NCBI GenBank assembly: GCA_026225945.1
Contig: JAMJFZ010003745.1
Span: 124,001 to 188,000, forward strand
Reading direction: 5' to 3'
DNA length: 64,000 nucleotides
Source: Cricetomys ansorgei
Lineage: Eukaryota > Chordata > Mammalia > Rodentia > Nesomyidae
Positions within the stretch are counted from its first letter, which is position 1; each line of letters starts with the position of its first letter. The notes beneath the pieces are model-generated. The model was not told where the DNA came from and searched no databases. It saw nothing but the letters and a program-made list of their open reading frames with translations. Shown piece by piece: positions 22,406 to 33,092 of this stretch. Made by a program: the position numbers and the translations under genes.

Positions 22406-23277
22406 CCCAGGAGGACTTTTCATGCTGCTGTTGCTGTTGTTATTAGTGGAGATTACAGACTGTGAAATGGATGACATCTATGATAAGTAAGAAACATCCT
22501 AGAAAACAGGGCACCAAAGTATTGAGTTCACCTTCTTGGTGAATTATTATAGGGATCATGTTATACTTGTCTATGCTGTGTGAAGGTGATATGCTAATTT
22601 ATACTCCTTTTAGAATCATATAAATGGCTTTCCATTTAGTAAAAGTGTTTTTAAAATCTGATTATGTAATGATGGATACACCCATGTGTTAGAAGATTAT
22701 GAAAAATAACACTTAGGGGGCAAAAATGATAAAGTGGGGAAATTTCCATCTATAATGACAACACCAAAAAGAATATAAGTTCACAGTAATACTACGTGAA
22801 ACAGAAAGGTTTACATAAATGGCTAGATGGGAGGAACATCAAACTACCAACACGTAGTTGGCTACCTTAGTCATCTCTCTCCCCTTACTATTCTGGATTA
22901 CTAAACACCATTTCCATGATTAAAAAAATGAAAACAATTTATATCCCTCCTTGAACTTTTAGTCCCTAGAGGGGCAAAAACAATCAAATAATATGTTGCA
23001 GACAGGTAAAGCACTTCGAAACAAGAGAAAGGCTTCTCTGGATCCAGCCTTGGCCGTTGAGATGTCCCTTCTGACAATCTGAGAAGCACAGTGCAGCTCC
23101 GTGTGATCCTGGCTAACAATCTTGGTCTTCACACATGCAGCGTTTAATGAAGCGAATGACAGAAGTCTCTAGCTGTCCATGCTGAAATGCAGCGATAGAG
23201 AACAGCCCTTCATTCCCAGCACTAACCTAACGGGGAGTACCAGAAACTCAAGTATTTCACAAAAGAATTTTATAAAG
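22406..23277. other. AT-rich unique stretch
   Basis: No recognised gene or repeat. A short GCTGCTGTTGCTGTTG run lies near 22422. Confidence 0.4.
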
Positions 23278-23360
23278 GGGCTTGGGTTGTAGCTCAGCAG
23301 TACAGGACTGGCAGAGCATGTGTGACACAGAGGGTTTAATCCCAGCACCAAAGCCAAAAA
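23278..23360 (+). repeat. ID SINE
   Basis: GGGTTGTAGCTCAGCAGTAC, GGCAGAGCATGTGTG and GTTTAATCCCAGCACC, the BC1-derived ID layout. Worn A and B boxes rule out a tRNA gene. Confidence 0.8.
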
Positions 23361-23456
23361 GTTCCTTACAGTACAAATAATTAATCTAAGATTCTTTCTT
23401 TGACCATAGCAAAAAAACTAGAAGTTAATAGCAAAATTTAAGAAATGAAATAAGGG

Positions 23457-23656
23457 GCTGGAGAGATGGCTCTGTGGGTTAAGAGCACTGGCTGCTCTTC
23501 CAGAGGACCTGGGTTCAATTCCCAGCACCCACATGACAGCTCACAACTGTCTGTAACTCCAGTTCCAGGGGATCTGACACCCTCAAACAGACATACATGC
23601 AGGCAAAACACCAAGCATATGAAATAAAAATAAATTAATTAAATAAAATAAAATGG
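23457..23656 (+). repeat. B2/B3A SINE
   Basis: GGGGCTGGAGAGATGGCTCT, CTCACAACTGTCTGTAAC and an AAATAAAATAAAAT tail. Well preserved. Confidence 0.95.
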
Positions 23657-23884
23657 AAAATTTTCCAGCTAGAATGTTCATTATTTCTGTACTTTGAAGT
23701 AGTTAAGATGGTTACTTCTGAATTACTATTTACCAAAATAGTAACTGCTTCAACCAAATAAATTACCTTCATTCATTAAAAACTCCCCAAAATAATTCTT
23801 ATATTCAAAATAATTTAAAATGCTTACAAATGTCATAAGAAAGTTGAATTATGATTTATACGAGAGGCAAAAACATCCTTCTAA

Positions 23885-24103
23885 CAGTGGTTCTCAACCT
23901 GTGGGTCGTGACCCCTTTTGGGGGTCAAATGGCCCTTTCACAGGGGTCACGTAAGACCACCTGTATGTCAGATATTTACAATTCATGACAGAAGCAAAAT
24001 TACAGTTATGAAGGAGCAATGAAAATACTTTTATGGTTGGGGTCACCACAGCATGAGGAACTGTGTTAAAGGGCCACAGCATCAGGAAGGCTGAGAGCCA
24101 GTG
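23885..24103 (+). mobile_element. URR1-type hAT DNA transposon (non-autonomous)
   Basis: Terminal inverted repeats: CAGTGGTTCTCAACCT at the left, and the right end is the complement of CACTGGCTCTCAGCCT (13 of 16 matching). The internal CCTTTCACAGGGGTCACG and GTCACCACAGCATGAGGAAC are typical of the family. No coding capacity. A second copy lies at 36084-36298. No clear 8-bp target duplication. Confidence 0.88.
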
Positions 24104-25030
24104 TGTGGTCTACAGTGGACTATAAGGAAGCGAGCGCCCTTGGCACTTTCCATGCCAGTGCTCCCCGGGGTTAGGTTGGTCTGCCTTTCTAGTGCTTTGT
24201 CTCAGAGGGCCCACAGGAAATGCAAATCTGCCTTCACTATCTCAACCAAGAACTGCAGCCAGGCTTTCGTGACCAACATTTCAAAGCTGAGATGACAAAA
24301 GCAAGCATGTATCCTATTAAATATTTCCATAATTATGAAAAACACTGTAAAACTTCAGCATTGGGAACATATTGTTGTATACTTGAAAATGAAGCAAGTT
24401 TCATTTCAAAATGAATATCGTATCACAAAGACAGATTCAAAGACATTTTGCTTTAGAAGATTCAAAATTAAACTTCATTGGCACAGTGCCACACTTCTGT
24501 AGTTTTAGCTGTAAAGAGGGGGCAAGCTTCAAGGTGCCCTAGGTTATATAGGGAAATTCTGGAGGAAAAAAAATATCCAAACAAGAAAACAAAAGAACAA
24601 ATCCCCCAATCCTACCACGTGGATTTGAGTGCACCTGCTGGGTAAAGAGATCGCTGAGCCATCTGAGTGTGTTTCCTGTTCAGTGTGCTTAGCTTCTACT
24701 TAGTCAAGCACACAGTAGGACGACAACAATGGCTTGCTTCATCTCAAAACATGAGGGATCTCCCACTGACTCATCACTGAACCCACACATGCCAAGCCAG
24801 AGTATTCAAAGGGAAAATTTCAGATTACCATTTACTTCTCTCTGGTTCCTTTGCCTAACCTATGTCTTACCCACCATACCTGTGAGGCTGGAGACCCCCG
24901 GCCCTGAGCATTAATCCTAAACTCTTAGCAGGAACTTAGGCTTTCTCTACTCAATACAATAATTATTGAGTACTTTCCAGAACTCCCTGTTCCAAGAACT
25001 AGCCCACCCCAGAAACCATAAAACAATTAT
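24104..25030. other. mostly unique
   Basis: A B1-like relic may lie at 24478-24570. Nothing else recognised. Confidence 0.4.
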
Positions 25031-25468
25031 TGTCAGGCTTAATTCAAGGGCACTGTGACCCAGCCCAAATTCCCAAAACTAAAGTACGAGAGGCAGCTGC
25101 AGCTGCCGCCTAATAGCCTTGGGCAAGGGACTTTCCACGTTGACTAAGACCCTAAGTGTATATTTCCTGGTGCCCGCGACCTTGCTGTACGCCACCTCCA
25201 ATCAGCTTAAAGGTTAATTGGCCTTAACCTGTCAAAATAGAAAAACAATTTGGGGACCAATCGACTTGTACCAAATCGGTTTATGCCTAGTAACTGTCTG
25301 TATTTTGTATAAAAAGCTTCGTTTTCTGCTTCTTGGGGCCGCTTCTATCCTGCGTGTTAGAACAGCCCCAGCACTGGTTAATAAACCTCTTGCTTTTTGC
25401 ATCGATTATCCGACTGTGTCTCTCTGTGGGCGCGTCATCAAGTTGGGGTCCGGGTCGGGAACCCAACA
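25031..25468 (+). mobile_element. solo LTR, ERV1/gammaretrovirus-like
   Basis: LTR modules in order: CCAATCAGC and GGACCAATCG (CCAAT-type sites), GTATAAAAAGCTT (TATA, about 25304), TTAATAAACCTCTTGC (poly(A) signal, about 25379), then a U5 with GTCTCTCTGTGGGCGCG and a terminal GGGAACCCAACA. CpG-rich in U5, hence rather young. No second LTR or internal sequence adjoins it. The 5' edge and a 4-bp duplication were not resolved. Confidence 0.72.
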
Positions 25469-25605
25469 ACCACACTCTTCATTCCTAAAACTGTGCAAGT
25501 GCATTGACTTTTATTTACTGAGTTTAAAGTTAGGCAAAATGCTTAAATCCTCATAACTCAAGCATTTGCTTTCATATTCATTAAAGCACCTCAAAATTAT
25601 TCAAA

Positions 25606-25771
25606 CCTAGCTGTTGAGATGCCTCAAGGGTTGAGAGCACTGGCTGCTCTTCCAGAGGTCCCAGGTTCAAATCCCAGCACCCACATGATGACTCACAGCC
25701 ATCTATAACTCAAGTTCCTAGGGATTTGATATTATTTTCTGGCCTCCAATGGCACAGGGTATACACAGTAC
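25606..25771 (+). repeat. B2 SINE, 5' part, split by an LTR
   Basis: CTGCTCTTCCAGAGGTCCC to GGTATACACAGTAC. The rest resumes at 26225. Confidence 0.92.
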
Positions 25772-26224
25772 TGTTGTGGGAGATTTTAGTTATGGATAAT
25801 GTTCCAGTAAGCTGTCCTTGAAGCAGGTAAAGGATTCACTGCCTACCAGTAAACAAAGGAGTGGCTATCCGGCTCTCCACAAGAATAGGACATTCCTTAG
25901 CCTTAAGGCAGATGAAGGTTAGGCTCCATTGATTTGTATATTGGAAGGCTGGGTGGAGACAGAGAGGATTTGGAATAAAAAAGAACTAGGGCAAGGGCAG
26001 AGGGAGACAGGAGACAGACAGAGAGCAGAGAACAAGGAAGAAGAAGCTAGGAGCAGGAGGAGAACCAAGAGGAGAGCATGGGGTGAGGAAGCATTGGAGG
26101 GAGCTCTCTGCCTAGCTGCCCGGGTATAGGATTCCCTGAGATTTGACATGGTTTGTGATTAATAAAGAGCATTGGAAAATTCAACTCTGGACTCTACATT
26201 AAGCGCCCGAACGATAATTTAACA
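25772..26224 (+). mobile_element. solo LTR with perfect 6-bp target duplication (family 1)
   Basis: Starts TGTTGTGGGAG and ends AATTTAACA. CAGTAC lies at both flanks (25766-25771 and 26225-26230), as expected for a class II (ERVK-like) integrase. Near the 3' end GTGATTAATAAAGAGC carries the poly(A) signal. The target was a B2 SINE, which continues across the insertion. The same family lies reversed at 37510-37947. Confidence 0.93.
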
Positions 26225-26268
26225 CAGTACACAGGCAAAGCACCCATACACATAAAATAAAATAATAA
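26225..26268 (+). repeat. B2 SINE, 3' part after the LTR insertion
   Basis: ACAGGCAAAGCACCCATACA and an AAATAAAATAATAAG tail continue the B2 broken at 25771. Confidence 0.9.
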
Positions 26269-26280
26269 GTTGTTGTTGTC

Positions 26281-26303
26281 AGATCCATGTCAGACATGGA
26301 TCT
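26281..26303. other. 23-bp palindrome
   Basis: AGATCCATGTC, a single A, then GACATGGATCT. Confidence 0.92.
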
Positions 26304-26482
26304 GGAAAAATAGTCACTCTTCCACGGGACCTGAATCCATTTCCCATACCCGGATCAGACAGCTCACAACTGCCTGTAACTCCAGCTCCAGGGGATCCAG
26401 TCTCATCTTCTGGCCTCTGAGGGCACCTGCATCTATGTGCACACACCAGTATATAGATACATACACATAATAAATAAAACGC
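26304..26482 (+). repeat. B2/B3A SINE, 5' altered
   Basis: CTCACAACTGCCTGTAACTC, CAGCTCCAGGGGATCCAG and an ATAATAAATAAAAC tail. The head is replaced by the palindrome. Confidence 0.85.
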
Positions 26483-26501
26483 AGTCTGTAATATTATTCA
26501 A

Positions 26502-26637
26502 GCCAGTCATGGTGGCAAATGCCTTTAATTCCAGCAGTTGCGAGGAAGAAGCAGTTTAAGGACAGCCGCTCACTACAGAGTGAGTTCCAGGGTGACCAGG
26601 GCTATACAGAGAAACCTTATCTCAAAAAAAAAAAATT
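26502..26637 (+). repeat. B1 SINE
   Basis: CATGGTGGCAAATGCCTTTA, ACAGAGTGAGTTCCAGG and a poly(A) tail. Confidence 0.93.
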
Positions 26638-27329
26638 ACTGAAACACAATTCCTGGAGATATATTGAAAGAGAAGTGGTGGACTGATTATATTGACCAAA
26701 TCAAAACCAATCCCAAGTATTATACTATTCAAACATTTTAAATACAGCACCATGCCATTAGTCCTGTAGTTAGTGACTATCTGGCCATTAAACAATCAAG
26801 ATCTCTGATATTCTAGAGAAGTCGGAAGCTGAGTCACGGCCCTCCTTTCTGTAGATCCCAGCTGCTAGCTAACTTGCAGCCTACTTAAATAGAATTAACA
26901 AGTCCCTGAAAATTGCCACCGTGGAGATGGTAAAATCACCACTTTGAGTTCCACATATCCGTGCTATCCAGAACGAGCATATTGTCAAAAAACTAATGCA
27001 TCATAGACTGCCACTAAAGGCAGAGTGGTAACAGCCACAGTGTGATGGAGAAACAGAAATCCAGACCTCAGCGAGCACACGAGATGGGACCCACGACCCT
27101 CCCAGAAACACATCCCTTTCCAGGCACACCCCCTGATATCACTCATGGCTCCCTCCCACACTGCTAGCTGTAGCAGGTGTCCCGGAATCTTAAACCACCA
27201 TCACACCAGGACGCAGCAACCAAAGAGATTCCATGGGTCTCAGATCCGCTCCTATGACAAAAGATCGTGCAAGTATTCCATCTCTGATCACACCTTTGAA
27301 GTTTCATGGTGTCTGCAATCTTCAAATGT
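26638..27329. other. unique stretch
   Basis: No supportable feature. Confidence 0.4.
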
Positions 27330-27495
27330 TTGGTCCAATGGTTGCTTAGATGTAAAAGCACTTGCTGTATAAACCTGACAAATATGAGCTCAGTCCCAGG
27401 TACCCATGATAAAAAGAGAAAACTGACTCCTGAAAGTTGTCCTCCATCCGCCCCACAGGCACTGTGGCATGTGAACAGACATGCTCGTGCTCACA

Positions 27496-27531
<36 letters not shown>

Positions 27532-27560
27532 AATAATAACTAAAATGTTTTCTTAAAAAA
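27330..27560 (+). repeat. B3-like SINE with (CA)n
   Basis: AAGCACTTGCTGTATAAACC, GAAAACTGACTCCTGAAAG and CACACGCGCA leading into about 15 CA units at 27498-27528. Confidence 0.7.
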
Positions 27561-27644
27561 GAGTTTTAGCCAAATGTGAGGAAATTTTTAGTTATTGACT
27601 CAAGGTAAACAGCCCTGGGTGTATTCTTTAAGTTTTTCTGTAGA

Positions 27645-27647
27645 TAA

Positions 27648-27698
<51 letters not shown>

Positions 27699-27699
27699 G
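27645..27699. repeat. (AAAT)n microsatellite
   Basis: About 13 AAAT units without interruption. Confidence 0.97.
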
Positions 27700-27746
27700 T
27701 ATTAAGTTTGGGAAGAATTTTTTTTTTTAAGTTAAAAAGGGTTGGG

Positions 27747-27906
27747 GGCTGGAGAGATGGCTCAGCGTTTAAGAATACTGACTGCTCTTCCAGAGGTCAT
27801 GATTTCAATTCCCAGCACCACACATGAGATCTGATGCCCTCTTCTGATATGCATGTGTACATGCACACAGAGCACACATAAATAAAATAAATAAATCTTC
27901 TAAAAA
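27747..27906 (+). repeat. B2 SINE
   Basis: GGGCTGGAGAGATGGCTCAG, GATCTGATGCCCTCTTCTG and an AAATAAATAAATC tail. Confidence 0.95.
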
Positions 27907-27912
27907 GGGGGG

Positions 27913-28195
27913 TAGTATCCACTGCCAGGTCTGGTGATAGAAAGGGGAGGTATCCACTGCCAGGACTGGTGGTGGAAAGGGGAGGTATCCACTGCCAGGT
28001 CTAGTGGTGGAAAGGGGGAGAGGGTTTTATCCACTGCCAGGTCTGGTGGTGGAAGAGGGGGTATCCACTGACAGGTCTGGGGGTGGAAAGGAGAGGGTAT
28101 CCACTGCCAGGTCTGGTCGTGGAAAGGGGGGGGTATCCACTGCCAGGTCTGGTGGTGGAAAGGGGAGGTATACACTGCCAGGTCTGGTGGTGGCT
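27913..28195. repeat. about 35-bp minisatellite, 8 units, joined to a B1
   Basis: The unit reads roughly TATCCACTGCCAGGTCTGG then TGGTGGAAAGGGGAGG. Eight TATCCACTG or TATACACTG starts occur. Units differ by point changes and by the length of the G/A-rich spacer. The last unit runs directly into a B1, and each unit's CCAGGTCTGGTGGTG resembles the B1 5' end. The minus frame gives a repeated HHQTWQWIPP peptide, which is not a gene. Confidence 0.93.
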
Positions 28196-28285
28196 CCTTT
28201 AATCCCAGCACTCTAGAGACAGAGGCAGGAGGACCTCAAGGAGATCTAGACTTTCCGGTCAGCCAGGGCTACTGTCAAAAATCAT
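28176..28285 (+). repeat. B1 SINE, shortened
   Basis: CCAGGTCTGGTGGTGGCTCC, TTTAATCCCAGCACTCTAG, CAGCCAGGGCTACTG. Confidence 0.88.
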
Positions 28286-28385
28286 TTTCTTTTCTTTTTT
28301 ATGATACTGGGTACTGACTCAGGCTTCATCCACATGCTAAGAAACTCTTGTCCCACTGACCTATAGCTTTCCACCACTACCCCTC

Positions 28386-28625
28386 TTTTTTTTTCTTTTG
28401 GTTTTTTGAGTCAGGGTTTCTCTGTTGTAACTCTGGCTGTCCTGGAACTCACTCTGTAGACCAGGCTGCCTCACTGATCCTCCTGCCTCTGCCTCCCCGA
28501 GTGCTGGGATTAAAGGTGTGTGCCACCACTGCCCAACTTTTTATTTTGTTTTCGTTTTTGAGACAAGATAAGGCTACATTACTAGGCTGGCCTTGTATTC
28601 ACTATGTAGCCCAGACAGGCTTCCT
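28386..28625 (-). repeat. B1 SINE plus B1-like fragment
   Basis: A full reversed B1 (28386-28540) with TCTCTGTTGTAACTCTGGC, followed by a shorter reversed fragment (28550-28625) with CTATGTAGCCCAGACAGGC. Confidence 0.88.
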
Positions 28626-28927
28626 TATAAACTTTATATTTATGGAACTGTCTCTAAATAAACAGTATTTGTAGTTTCAAGAAATGCCAACCCTATAACT
28701 TTGATGCTAAATAGACTTTCATGCTGATAGACAGGTGCTTTCATTGTACCCTCACTCTGGATGGTGGGGATTGGGTTGAGTGTCTCTCTTTATGGCACCC
28801 AGCACTTTGGGGCCTCAATACCACTTCCGTATAAACATGGCAAGCCTAGTTTCTTACAGTTTGGATTTTCTTTGTATACTCTGCCCATGTTTCAGAATTA
28901 TTTTAGCTATAGCTGCTGAATACCTAT

Positions 28928-29275
28928 CTTAGTTAGGGTCCTATTGCTGTGAGGAGATGCCATGACATGGCAACTCTTATAAAAGAAAACATTTAATTGG
29001 GGCTGGCTTACGGTTTCAGATGTTTAGTACATTATTGTCATGGCGGGAAGCATGGCGGCACACAGGCAGACATGGTGCTGGAGAAGTAGCTGAGAGTTCT
29101 GCATCTGGATCGGCAGGCAGCAGGGAAAGAAAGAATCTGGGATTGGAATGGGCTTTTTGGAACCTCAAAGCCCACACCCCGTGACACAATTCCTCCAACA
29201 GACCACACCTCCTAATCTTTTCAAAGAGTACCATTCCCTATGAACCTATGGGCCACTTTCATTCACACCACCACA
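28928..29275 (-). mobile_element. MaLR LTR, ORR1-like
   Basis: Reversed ORR1 order: CTTAGTTAGGGTCCTATTGC, TTTAATTGGGGCTGGCTTAC, GGCAGACATGGTGCTGGAG, AACAGACCACACCTCCTAA. Confidence 0.75.
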
Positions 29276-29334
29276 TTACTCAATAATGTCAGATTTTATT
29301 TTGCAAGCCAGTCTTGATAGCACAGATATTCAGT

Positions 29335-29700
29335 CTTAGTTGCTGTTCTATTGCTGTGAAGAGACACCATGACCAAAGCAACTTACAAAAGGAAGGATTT
29401 AATTGGAGGGGGGGTTGCTAACACTTTCAGAGGGCTAGTGATCATCAGTGTGGGAAGATGGTGGCAGGCAGGCAAGCAAGGCACTGGAGCATAGCTGAGC
29501 CCTTACATCTTATTTGCAAAATGAAGGCAGAGAGAGCAAGACTAGGCCTAGCGTGGGCTTTTGAAACTTCAAACCCCATTCCCCAGTGAAAACACCTCCT
29601 CCAAAAAAGCTATACCTCCAAATTCTCCCTAAACAGTTCCACTAAGAGGGAACCAAGCATTCAAATATATGAGTCTACGGAGGCCATTATCATGAGCCCA
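29335..29700 (-). mobile_element. MaLR LTR, ORR1-like, second copy
   Basis: Same orientation as the LTR at 28928-29275 and 60 bp from it, but more diverged: GCTGTGAAGAGACACCATGA, GGCACTGGAGCATAGCTGAG, ATATATGAGTCTACGGAGGC. Confidence 0.72.
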
Positions 29701-29788
29701 TATGTGCTTAGTCTTAATCCCACTGCACTGCTCTATGTTACATTTAGTGAATTTATTACACTTTTGTATTCTTTGTACCTTTTCAATT

Positions 29789-29791
<3 letters not shown>

Positions 29792-29840
<49 letters not shown>
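29792..29840. repeat. (TA)n microsatellite
   Basis: About 24 uninterrupted TA units. Confidence 0.97.
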
Positions 29841-29841
<1 letters not shown>

Positions 29842-29967
29842 CTAATACACTTTACAATTCCTCTATGGACTTTTATCTCATTTCAATTTTTAATAAAACT
29901 TTAGCAGTACAAATTATCTAGGTGGTTGTATATTTTCAAAATAATAACTCAGTGAAGTCCAATTTTT

Positions 29968-30158
29968 AAAAGTCCAGTGAGATGGCTCAGTGGGTAAAGG
30001 CACTGCCATCAACCCTGCTGAACTGAGTTCAATCCCTGGAACCTATACGTGGAAAGAGAGAGCCTACTGCTTCACATTGTTTGCTGACTTCCACAAACTT
30101 CTGAAGTATCTGCATGCATACATACACATAATAAATGCAATAACAAACTTTAAGACAA
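29968..30158 (+). repeat. B3 SINE
   Basis: GTGAGATGGCTCAGTGGGTA, TTCAATCCCTGGAACC, GCTGACTTCCACAAAC and an ATAATAAATGC tail. Confidence 0.85.
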
Positions 30159-30477
30159 ACATAAAACCTCTCTCAAAATAATGAAAACAACAAGAAGTAG
30201 ATTCAACAGCAAGTTTCTAAAACTTAAAATTTGAGATAGAAAGGAAGCAAGTTTCTAGAACTCACTCATCTACATTTGTCCTCATCTCTATGGAGCTTGA
30301 TTCATGATCACAATTGGGGAGGAGGGTCATGTACATGGTCATTTCTTTGACCTTCTGATCTTTGGTCTTTTTCCACTCAGGACCTAGCCTTCTCAGCCAC
30401 CTTATTCTTCAATATGGAGGACTTCCATTTGTTGTCCTAACTGTATATTTTTTATACTTTCGATGTTTGATCTCAAC

Positions 30478-30826
30478 TGTTAAGTCAATGAGATCTAGAA
30501 CCACTTGGGAGACAGGCCTCTGGGCAAGCATGTTGGGGATTATCTTGATTGGTTAATAGAGTAGAAAGACCAGCCCACTGTGGGTGGTATCATTTCCTAG
30601 GCTAAAATCTTGGCCTTTATACAAAGGACCAAGTGAAATGAACATGAATATCCATCTCTCTCTGCTGCCTGATTGCAAATGCAATATTACCAGCTGTCGC
30701 CAGCTCCCCTGGCCTCGAGTATCCCTCCATGGTAGATGGGATCTCCTACTGTAAGCCAAAATAAACCCTTTCTCTCTTAAATTGCTTTTGTTAGAGAATT
30801 TCCCATGGCAACAGAAAAGTAACTTG
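30478..30826 (+). mobile_element. MaLR LTR (MT/MTE-like) inside the Ppig pseudogene
   Basis: TGTTAAGTCAATGAGATC at the start, GGCCTCTGGGCAAGCATG, AAGCCAAAATAAACCCTTTC and GGCAACAGAAAAGTAACTTG at the end. Ppig-like sequence continues on both sides. A TTTGATCTC / TTTGGCCTC motif is present at both junctions. Opposite strand to the pseudogene. Confidence 0.8.
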
Positions 30827-31886
30827 ACTTTGGCCTCTATCAGCCTTTCTTCCCATTACTATTAGAGCTAGGATTATCATTTAGAGTATGTTCTTTTTAC
30901 ACTCAGAATTTTCATTTCTGTATGAATTATTTTCTTGGTTCCTTTTTTTTTTCTTCTGTTTCTACTTTTATTTCTTCTGAGCTACAAAAATCTCTCCTGT
31001 CCTGTCTATTTTCCTGTGTTCTCTCTCAGCTTCATGACCGTCCTTGTCTCTTGTACTCCTCTCTACAGTGCTCCTCGCTTCTGCTGAGATCACTTCCAGA
31101 CAGCACTCTCCTGCTTCTGTGCCTACTTCTGCCATGTTCCCTCGCTCTGGTGTTCTGTTTACTTTTGACTGGGCCTTGTTCTCTATTGGACCCTTTGCTT
31201 CGGCTGGGTTCATGCTCACTACTTTCAGATTCTGTTGTCTTGACTTCTGTTCCTTTCCCGATCTTAGGTCAGATCTTAACAGTCTTGTGACCCCCTCTTC
31301 ATTCTTGGATTTATCTTTTGATTTGTCCCCTCCCTAATTTTTAATTGTATTTATCATATTTTTATGATTTCCTCCCAATGTCTTTCTCTTTGCAGTCAGA
31401 TATGGTTTTAGCCTTCTCTTCCTTCTATCTGGACTCTCAGATGTGTCTGATTTTTTTCTTTTTACCTCTCTATTTTTTACTATAACTGGGCTCGTTTGGT
31501 TTTCTTTTATTCAGTCAACTCACTCTTACCCCTATCCATCTATCCTTTGCCTCTGTTGCTGAGGATTCTCACTATATCTGAAGTGGCCTCTTGATTTGCA
31601 TCTAGTTCAGAAATGTCCTTCCTTTACTATTCCTGTGAGACCCAGTAACTAAGAGTTGTCACTGTAAGAAGCATCTGGGAGTCAGGTGGGCCACTCCCTC
31701 CACACCCCCTACACACGCGCACACACACATGCACACACTTTCCTTTCCTTTCCTTGTCTATGGCTCTATGGCTTAGGAAGACTTTTTCTCACTAGAAATT
31801 TGTGTTTTGGCATAGAAGGGGTCTCTGTGGATGGACAACAGAGAGGAGCTGTGATTCAAGATGTTCAACTTCACCTTCACTTGGAC

Positions 31887-31888
<2 letters not shown>

Positions 31889-31926
<38 letters not shown>
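31889..31926. repeat. (TG)n inside the Ppig pseudogene
   Basis: 19 TG units on the plus strand, sitting where the parent has a Lys-rich run after SESASEE. Confidence 0.97.
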
Positions 31927-31927
<1 letters not shown>

Positions 31928-32392
31928 TTTTGGGAATCCTTCTTGTTCTCTTTTTTCCTCTTTTGGTTTCTCTTCAGAAGCACTTTCAGAATCAGAACAC
32001 TGAAAATCACTTGAGCTATCTGAGTCACCAAGGATGATAGGATTGCAACTGTCTTTTCTTAACTTTAGATTTGGGATGTAGCTCTCCACAAGTGAGTCAG
32101 TCGCGCCTTGGCAAATGATTTGCCCATTGGATTTACTTTCTGCTTTTATAACTCTCACAATTTCTTGACCAGAAATGACCTGCCCAAAGTCAGTGTGATC
32201 CTCATCACACTGAGGTGCTGGCTTCCTTGTTAGAAAGAACCAGGATCCCTTTGATCCACCCTTCCATTGTCCACTAAGGGAATTCTGCATGTAACAGCTT
32301 AATTCTCATCTTAAAAATTCCTCCACACATTCTCCCTCTCTTCCACACCCTTTGCTGAAGTCGCCTCTCTCCTCTATACAAAGACAACAAAG

Positions 32393-32448
32393 ACTTTCAA
32401 ACATGCTTTGCAAGCGCTCTACAAACAGAGCTACATAACCAGCCCCCT
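32393..32448 (-). repeat. ID/B4-type SINE fragment
   Basis: Reversed GGGGCTGGTTATGTAGCTC and GAGCGCTTGCAAAGCATG. It lies at the 5' edge of the recognisable pseudogene and may mark its truncation. Confidence 0.65.
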
Positions 32449-32894
32449 GAAACACATTTCTTGAGGAATAGCTTCTTTTGGGCACCGGTAAGGAGTTTGG
32501 TCTCTTAGATTTCATGGAATCTTTGCTTCTATAGGTTTTTCCTCATATAAATCCTGTCAAGGGCTCCAGATCTAGTATTGATCTCAGATATTTATTCCCC
32601 CACTCAAATGAAATATGAGTTTGCAGTATCATGTCTTAGTTATGTATGAGTTAAATGTGATTTTGCACAGCTTTTGTTGGCTTCTATGTTTCTTGAAAGA
32701 CAGATGGAAAGATTCAGATTAAGTAGCTATTTTTTTCAAAGTCCTTGTTTCTTTGCCAAATTTTGTAAATATCAATATTGATAAATTTTTACACAAGATT
32801 TTCATATGGAAATAACATAAGAGGCCTGGTTTATTGGCTTCATACTAAAAAAAAACCAAAAACAAAACTGATTTTTTTAACAGATTAAGATAGG
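32449..32894. other. unique stretch
   Basis: No Ppig N-terminal sequence could be found here and nothing else was recognised. Confidence 0.4.
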
Positions 32895-32975
32895 GGGCCA
32901 GTAGGATGCTACCAAATGAGTTTGATCCCACATGGTGGTAAGAAAAAAGCCAACTCCACACACAACACACATATG

Positions 32976-33025
<50 letters not shown>

Positions 33026-33092
33026 AAGAAGAGAAAGATGGAGGGAGAGAGAGAGAAGAGAGACAGACAGACACAGAGAGACAGAGTAAGAG
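32895..33092 (+). repeat. B3-type SINE relic with (TG)n(GA)n
   Basis: TTTGATCCCACATGGTGGTA, then GTGTG repeats (32976-33000) passing into about 13 GA units and a GA-rich tail. Confidence 0.7.

Larger units (their letters stand above)
30250..32392 (-). pseudogene. Ppig: processed pseudogene of peptidyl-prolyl isomerase G
   Basis: The parent is a nuclear SR-cyclophilin that binds phosphorylated splicing factors: an N-terminal cyclophilin domain and a long Arg/Ser-rich tail. Reading the minus strand downward I recognise, in parent order: GDFSKG with GRE (32380-32310), KPAPQCDEDH then FGQVISGQEIVR (32240-32140), SDSSSDFQCSDSESASEE (32030-31960), VEHLESQL (near 31850), a stretch matching the parent around ENRFLMRKSP with a stop where the Met lies (31805-31770), RS-tail segments (31600-30860) and the C-terminal end at about 30265. 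Domain and tail adjoin with no introns, so it is a retrocopy. It carries frameshifts, stops, a CA/TG tract, a MaLR LTR at 30478-30826 and probable internal deletions near its 5' end. The N-terminal ~40 residues were not found. No functional product is expected. Confidence 0.88.

Noticed and set aside
25031..25468. Full ERV1 provirus
   Set aside because: Only one LTR is present. The following sequence is unique or B2 DNA, with no primer-binding site, gag or pol.
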